NCBI GenBank assembly: GCA_007922225.1
Contig: ML679946.1
Span: 90,778,394 to 90,842,393 of the forward strand
Origin: Emydura subglobosa
Taxonomy: Eukaryota; Chordata; Testudines; Chelidae
Length of the DNA: 64,000 nt
Direction of reading: 5' to 3'
A program made the position numbers and the translations under genes. A model generated the notes under the pieces. The model searched no databases and was not told the DNA's origin. It saw only the letters and a list, made by a program, of their open reading frames with translations. Positions 58,590 through 64,000 of this stretch are shown here, piece by piece; the stretch's first letter is position 1; each line of letters begins with the position of its first letter.

Positions 58590-59227
58590 AAAGATAAAAT
58601 CCCAGTTCTAGTAATCCGCCAGTAAACCATGCCTCGCCAAAGCAGCCCAACCCTGGTAAAACAAGATGTCTTCTCACCCTTGTGGTGAGAAACAAAACCT
58701 CTCCAGCTTGGAAAAAATTGAAGATGTTCACATAATAAAACTCTTAAGATTTGATTTTAAAGCCTTCCTGCACTCTGTCCTCTATTCTCATATGAAAACA
58801 TTCCATACATTTTACAGATTAGCTGGAATTCCCTCTCCTCGATCTTGCCCTCATGTAAAATTTGCCTTTAATAACTACCTGCTTCCTGAACCACAAAGCT
58901 ATCTGACCTGTTGCACTGTTATTCACCATGGCAAAATATACTGTTGTAAGGGGAGACATGTAGGCGCGTTTACTCTAGGTGAGAGCAAAATGAAATTGCT
59001 CTCTAGCTTGAATAGAGGGACAAACCAGGGGCTAATCTATGGTCCTTCAGGCGTTACCTGCTGTAGAAGGGGTGTGGTGGGAGATTCTAAAGACTGGATC
59101 ACAGGGGAGCAAGAGCCAGAGCTGCACTTGCCATCTCTTTGGAACAGTGCAACATGGTCTTCATACTGTCAGCCCAGCTAGCCAGAGTGGGGAGAGAGGG
59201 TATGACTATGCCCCTCCACCCCCATCT
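58590..59227 (+). other. Unrecognised region with a 171-codon open frame
   Basis: A + frame at 58666-59181 is the longest uninterrupted one outside GC-rich repeats. It has no signal peptide, membrane segment or motif I know. It is Ser/Leu/His/Cys-rich and starts right after LTR sequence. An unidentified internal fragment of the adjacent LTR element or a chance frame are both possible. Confidence 0.3.
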
Positions 59228-59735
59228 TTCCTTTTTGAAGAATCAGAGAATATTGGGTTGGAAGGAACCTTAGCAGGTCATCTAGTCCAACCCTCTGCTC
59301 AAAGCAGGACCAACCCCAACTAAGCCATCCCAGCCAGGGCTTTGTCAAGCCGGGCCTTAAAAACCTCTAAGAATGGAGATTCCATCACCTCCCTAGGTAA
59401 CCCATTCCAGTGCTTCATCACCCTCCTAGTGACATTTTTTTCCCTAATATCCAACCTAGACCTCCCCCACTGCAACTTGAGACCATTGCTCCTTGTTCTA
59501 TCATCTACTACCACTGAGAACATCCACGCTCCATCCTCCCTGGAACCTCCTTTCAGGTAGTTGAAGGCTGCTATCAAATCCCCCCTCATTCTTCTCTTCT
59601 GCTCACTAAACAAGCCTAGTTTCCTCAGCTTCTCCTCATAAGCCATGTGCTCCAGCCCCCTAATCATTTTTGTTGCCCTCCGCTGGACTTTCCAATTTGT
59701 CCACATCCTTTCTGTAGTTAGCATCAATGATGCTG
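59228..59735 (-). mobile_element. CR1 LINE 3' end (minus)
   Basis: On the minus strand: [20 protein letters not shown] and then [19 protein letters not shown], continuing in one open frame of 135 codons to LDKALAGMA, followed by the CR1 3' UTR (reverse of 'tcatctagtccaaccctctgctc'). This is the same region as 11845-12372 but better preserved: its C-terminal coding frame is intact from 59727 down to 59320. Confidence 0.92.
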
Positions 59736-60082
59736 CTAGCCTTCAGCCTTCAGCGAGCAAAAGGGCTGCCATTGTGAATAGCCCCCTGTATCTGTACAGG
59801 GGATGGGAGGGAATGTTTCTCACTAGTCACAAGGTAGCCCTAACTAACTATTTTCCTGATTTGAAACCTCATCATCACATGCACAGGCTAAGCTTCCGAG
59901 AGAGATTTGACCATCATTCTTCCTGGAAACTAGAGGCCTAGAAACAGCACAATCTAACACCGACAGGTGAGACTGTAAGTGCAGAAAAGACTCACATTGA
60001 TGTTAATGGACCTTGGATTAGGCTCTAAATCCTCCTTCATCACAATGTCTTTATGAAGGAATCTTATGGAATTCAGAAGGGA
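59736..60082. other. No recognised feature
   Basis: A + frame of 98 codons overlaps the CR1 and is a shadow. Nothing else is supported. Confidence 0.4.
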
Positions 60083-60196
60083 TGAAAAGCCCAGATTTGT
60101 AAAGGTATTTAGGTGCCTCCAGATGCAGTTAAGTTTCTAGTGGGATTTTCAATCTGCACCTGGAGACACCTAAATACCTTAAAAAAATCTGGCCCT
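60083..60196. mobile_element. Palindromic MITE, about 114 bp
   Basis: 'cccagatttgtaaaggtatttaggtgcctccagatgcag' on the left pairs with 'ctgcacctggagacacctaaataccttaaaaaaatctggccc' on the right. The element is almost one perfect hairpin with a loop near TTAAGTTTCTAGTGGG. Probably an old amniote MITE. Confidence 0.82.
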
Positions 60197-62842
60197 AAAG
60201 CCATAGAGTTCTGTGGACATTACTAGAAAAACCCACTGAATTTAAGATATCAAGGCAAGGGTTGCAGTTTAAGAACCTGAATAAGTTATAATAGAATTTT
60301 TATTTTGAATCATCATATAGAATTCTATACAAAGGATACATTTTTTGTATTAAGTTATATAATATGGTTCAAATAGTCTATAGAAAAATGCTCATCTTCT
60401 GTTGCATTCTGTAGGATTTTTCCATAAGGGTATCTAGTGGTCTCAGTCTAAGACCCAATTGCAAGCGTTCCAAGTTATAGCTTCCTTTTTTCTTCCTCAT
60501 ATGTGCATACCAATGCAATTAGCAGTGTACTCTTGTGAGAAGCCCAGGGCTAGAAAAGCAGAGGGTGTTACAGTCGGGTGAAATTCACTGGCAGAACTAG
60601 ATCATGTGGAGAAGTTTGCACAGCACCTATCCTGCACTACAACTGTTTCTAACCAGCATTAGAGTCTTTTACCAAAGGTCAGATTTTAAACACATATTTA
60701 CATAACTCTAATGTACTGCACAAATACCAATGTGTGCGTGCTTATGAGGTATTTCCATATATGCATTGCCAATTAGCTGCCTAGCTATCTGAGTGTGCAT
60801 GTTAATACCTGACTAGCATGCAAATATTGCATTAGTTTGTGTGCAAATATCTGTATAAAATGTACACACCTAATTAAAAAATTTGGCCCTAAATAATGAC
60901 CCAAATAATGGGAAGTAATGCTTGATCAATAATAGAAAAACTTTACTTCAATACTAGACTCTAAAGTTGTTTTTCATTTGAAAGAGCCATGTTTCCTGAG
61001 ATTAATCCAGCCATGTTTTGGCCTTCTGTGAAGAGAATGGTCTAATTGTTTATGGGTCAAATAAGTTCATTCATGTAATTCTTTTCATATAAAAGGGCTT
61101 GCCTACTGTTCACTTCTCATTGCTTATCTCCCTATCAAGAAAATGCCAACTTTAATCTGTACCAAACCATGCCAGCAGCCCAAAGGAAACAGGTGTTTTC
61201 TTTGTGAATATGAGGTGCAGAACTGGGGACTTCAGTTATCCATTAAAAAAAAGAGAAGGAAATGTGAAGATGCATGTCTCAGCAGGCTAGGAATGCCTTC
61301 TACCTCTAGGTCCTTTGTTCCAACTCAGTCCTAGTCAGTAATATTTGAAAGTCATTACCATAGTTAGAGAATTACTACAAAAATATTTCTATGCACATGC
61401 TTTTGGTATTTAAAGAAACTCGCTTTGACTATTTTAGTCACTTTTTAAATCTACTTTGTGAATTTTCTTGCAAATGAGTTTATTGGCAGGAATAGTCACA
61501 GAAATAGAAAGTTTTCAGCAAATGTTGCAGAACATTCAAAGAAAAGGAATTCTGAATTTATAAATGTGAGTGTTTGCACCAAAAACCCAGTTCTATGAGT
61601 TATGCTTATGAATTCAGGCAGCAGAAATTGCCCAAACCAAACAGCTCAAATGTTGGATATGAAATGCTTGCAGCACACTGTTCACAAATGAGCTACAAAT
61701 CAAGAATAATTTGCAGAAAATATTAAACAAAAAGCGTTAAACCAGATAAAATTATCATCTGTTTATGGATAATTTGCAAATAGAAAAAAAAGGGAAACCT
61801 TGTTGAATAATGTATTCACTATAGATTACTCAACAATTACCCTTTTACATCCATTGTCATTGTCCTATACGAAATGAGTTGATGGCCATAACCCATTTGT
61901 TGGGCACATTCTCAGTTGACATCCTAGTTGACATTCTGAATGGAATGCCAGGCCTGAACCAGGCTATCACTCTTAGGGCTTGATCCAACACACAGTGAAA
62001 TAAATGACATCCTTTCCACTGACTTCACTGGGCCCTGAATCAAGTTCTTGGAGTCTTCCCTTCCAGAACAAGGTTAGTGCACAGTGGGGAAATCTGCATG
62101 GTATTGCCTTTGGTGTCCTGTGGATAAATAGAGGACTTGAGGTGTAAGTACTCTGTCCTTTTTCAAAAATGTTAAATTTACTTCAAATTTGCTAACCTAA
62201 CCTTCCAAAATTAACAAGGAGAGGGTTTTTCCCTAATCGACAGTGGAGTTTGTCAGGCTGCTCAGATAGAAATGGAGCATCTCCTGCTGAGACCGGCTGG
62301 CCACAAATGTGTAAAGAGGACAACAGCCATTTTGAACTCTGAGTGCAAGGTTTGGCCAACAGGCTGCAGTATGATTTTTATATTTGATATATATAATGAT
62401 TTCAACAGAAGAAAAACACTGGTAACAAATAACTATAGAGAAGTAAATCTTGATGGCTTGGTATTCCCCTTGCAGTTAGTGATGAGAGAATAGGTGACTC
62501 TGAAAAGCAACTGAAATATTTTTTTCACATCACTCAAGAACTCCCTGCTGCTCCTACAATATTCCCACTGTGGTTTTTTAATCTGGGGCAGAGAAGGGAG
62601 GGAGGAAGAAAGAAGGAGGAGAAAGATGAAGATAAGTGAATACACTTTGCTATTCCCAGTTACAGCAAATTCCCCTGAGGTCCTGAATTGTTACTATATG
62701 CATTCTAAAAAGGCATATTCCCAAACATCCCACACAGTGTACAGTACAGTATTCACATATAGGAAGGGGAGTAAAATGTAGAGATGTAAAAACAATATTT
62801 AAAATGAAAGGCAGCAGATAAGATTCAAACTATAATCTAGAC
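60197..62842. other. No recognised gene
   Basis: 2.6 kb of AT-rich sequence. A short 'gcttgatccaacacacagtg...actgacttcactgggccctgaatcaag' inverted relic lies at about 61978-62046. Frames are below 75 codons. Confidence 0.45.
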
Positions 62843-63396
62843 CAGCGGTTCCCAATCTGGGGGGGCGGGACCCTCTTGAGGGAACACCAAAGATTCCAGA
62901 GGGTCCATGAAGCTTCAGTAATATTGAGGCCATTTAGCCTTCCCCCCACCCCCAGCTCCGCACCAGGCGCAGCTGCCTCAAGCTCCACATTGGTCGGTGT
63001 GGAGGAGCTGCCCCTCCGAGCTCTGTGCTGGCCAGAGAGGAGCAGCAGCCCCGAACTGGCCGGACACCTGGCCGGAGAGGAGCAGCACCACGCCAATGGG
63101 GGCCTGGAGCAGCCCCGGCCAACCCATCAGAGCCCACCTCCATTTCACTCTGTCCATGAGGGATGTGAAGAGGCGGGACCACACGGGACGTGTGGTGGTG
63201 GCTGCACCAGGGTAGGCTTAGCTTCTTACTCAGGTAAGAGTTATTTATTATTATTATTATGATAATGTAGTGTTACTATCGTTATATGTGTTTATATGGG
63301 TTTTATGTGTTTATGACTGGTGGAGGTGAGGTGGGGGGGGCATGTTAACTAGTGTTAACTAGTGGGGCTTTCACTCAAAAAGATTGGGAACCACTG
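62843..63396. mobile_element. Non-autonomous hAT element, 554 bp
   Basis: Inverted termini CAGCGGTTCCCAATCT and AGATTGGGAACCACTG, with perfect 8-bp duplications ATCTAGAC at 62835-62842 and 63397-63404. The termini are of the Charlie-like hAT type. The GC-rich interior gives overlapping frames (up to 128 codons) without transposase motifs. A (TTA)n stretch lies at about 63241-63260. Confidence 0.94.
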
Positions 63397-63542
63397 ATCT
63401 AGACAATGAGTTATGCAATTAACAGCCTATGTAATTTGTGATATCAAAATGTCACGGTATGCATCCTAAAATGAATAATTGAGTACAAAGATCCGAAAAA
63501 TCACCTGCATGGCATGGAGGCTAACAGAGGAATAGGCAAACA

Positions 63543-63638
63543 ATGGGCCAATCCTTCACCTGGTGTAAATCAGCATAACTCCATTGAAGCCAATCGAGCT
63601 ATTCCAGTTTACACCAGATGAGGATCTGGCCTGTTGAA
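63543..63638. mobile_element. Palindromic MITE relic, about 96 bp
   Basis: 'gggccaatccttcacctggtgtaaatc' pairs with 'agtttacaccagatgaggatctggcc' around a CTCCATTGAAGCCAATC centre. Same family as 23035-23110 and 49535-49620. Confidence 0.82.
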
Positions 63639-64000
63639 CATTTTGGGTGGGAAGTGCAATGGTAAAGCCTAGACATCGTTATTCAGATCTCATTCAATCT
63701 TCAGTTTTTCCTAAGTACATTCTGTATGAAAAGAAAAAACAGAAATATATGTCGCCAAGCAACAGTTCACCTGGAGCAGCTGGGAAAGCCTGGGCAGTAA
63801 CCCAATTAAAGGCAGAGTAGAAATCTTTCAAAGACATTTGTAAAGAAGCATAAACCACATCTCAGACATCCGTGTGTCTGTGACTGAATAAAAAGAGACT
63901 GCATGGAGTGCAGCATCAGATGACTTGCCTCTCAAAAGCTGTATCGCCTTAGAGAATAAAATTCAAGCGTCCATTTCATCTGCCATACCCTCTAGCTCAC
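63639..64000. other. No recognised feature
   Basis: Nothing supportable in the last 360 bases. Confidence 0.4.

Noticed and set aside
62876..63262. 128-codon + frame
   Set aside because: Lies in the GC-rich hAT interior; frames are open on several phases at once and have no transposase motif.

Overview
This window looks like non-coding DNA from a reptile, most probably a turtle. The repeat mix points that way: many 3' ends of CR1 LINEs, MIR-type SINEs, palindromic MITEs, short hAT elements with 8-bp target duplications, several LTR families, a Ty3/gypsy remnant, a PIF/Harbinger transposon with a HARBI1-like transposase, and a DIRS-type tyrosine-recombinase retrotransposon. This assignment rests on recognising family styles, not on a search. 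I find no host protein-coding exon, rRNA or functional tRNA that I can support. Nearly every long open frame is either decayed transposon coding sequence or a chance frame.

Layout. 1-12 kb: a solo LTR (1155-2266) with TGTGAC...GTCACA ends, a 307-bp hAT element (3178-3484), a MIR, an ERV-like LTR (about 4705-5760), a GC-rich minus-strand LTR-type element (about 7145-8455), then mostly anonymous DNA. 11.8-16 kb: a CR1 tail and a deleted Ty3/gypsy element on the minus strand (12488-15876) with recognisable gag, zinc knuckle, protease and integrase remnants between two 185-bp LTRs. 16-29 kb: an LTR (16050-18330) split by a second solo LTR and by a 264-bp hAT, more LTRs and MIR/L3/CR1 pieces, a tRNA-Lys-like sequence (26582-26654), and two copies of one MITE family nested in opposite orientation (27957-28491).

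30.8-45.2 kb: a large, rearranged PIF/Harbinger locus. Its ends (17-bp near-identical inverted termini at 30808 and 40290, TAA-type targets) enclose a transposase pseudogene on +, a 1.24-kb tandem repeat present nearly three times, a second minus-strand gene-like block, CR1 copies, and one further permuted repeat unit. A second, shorter copy with the same right end and the same outer flank (about 42165-45210) shows that the locus was segmentally duplicated. 45-50 kb: small repeats (CA microsatellite, MIRs, CR1 and L3 tails, MITE).

50.35-56.67 kb: a DIRS-like retrotransposon on the minus strand, shown by inverted terminal repeats plus an internal complementary region that is the reverse complement of both outer ends. 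Degraded ORF1, reverse transcriptase, RNase H and tyrosine recombinase lie in the expected order. 56.7-64 kb: a minisatellite, a second copy of the 4.7-kb LTR (57265-58420), a minus-strand CR1 tail, a 554-bp hAT (62843-63396) and two palindromic MITEs. No coordinated set of host genes is present. The interest lies in transposon structure and in how these elements rearranged one another.
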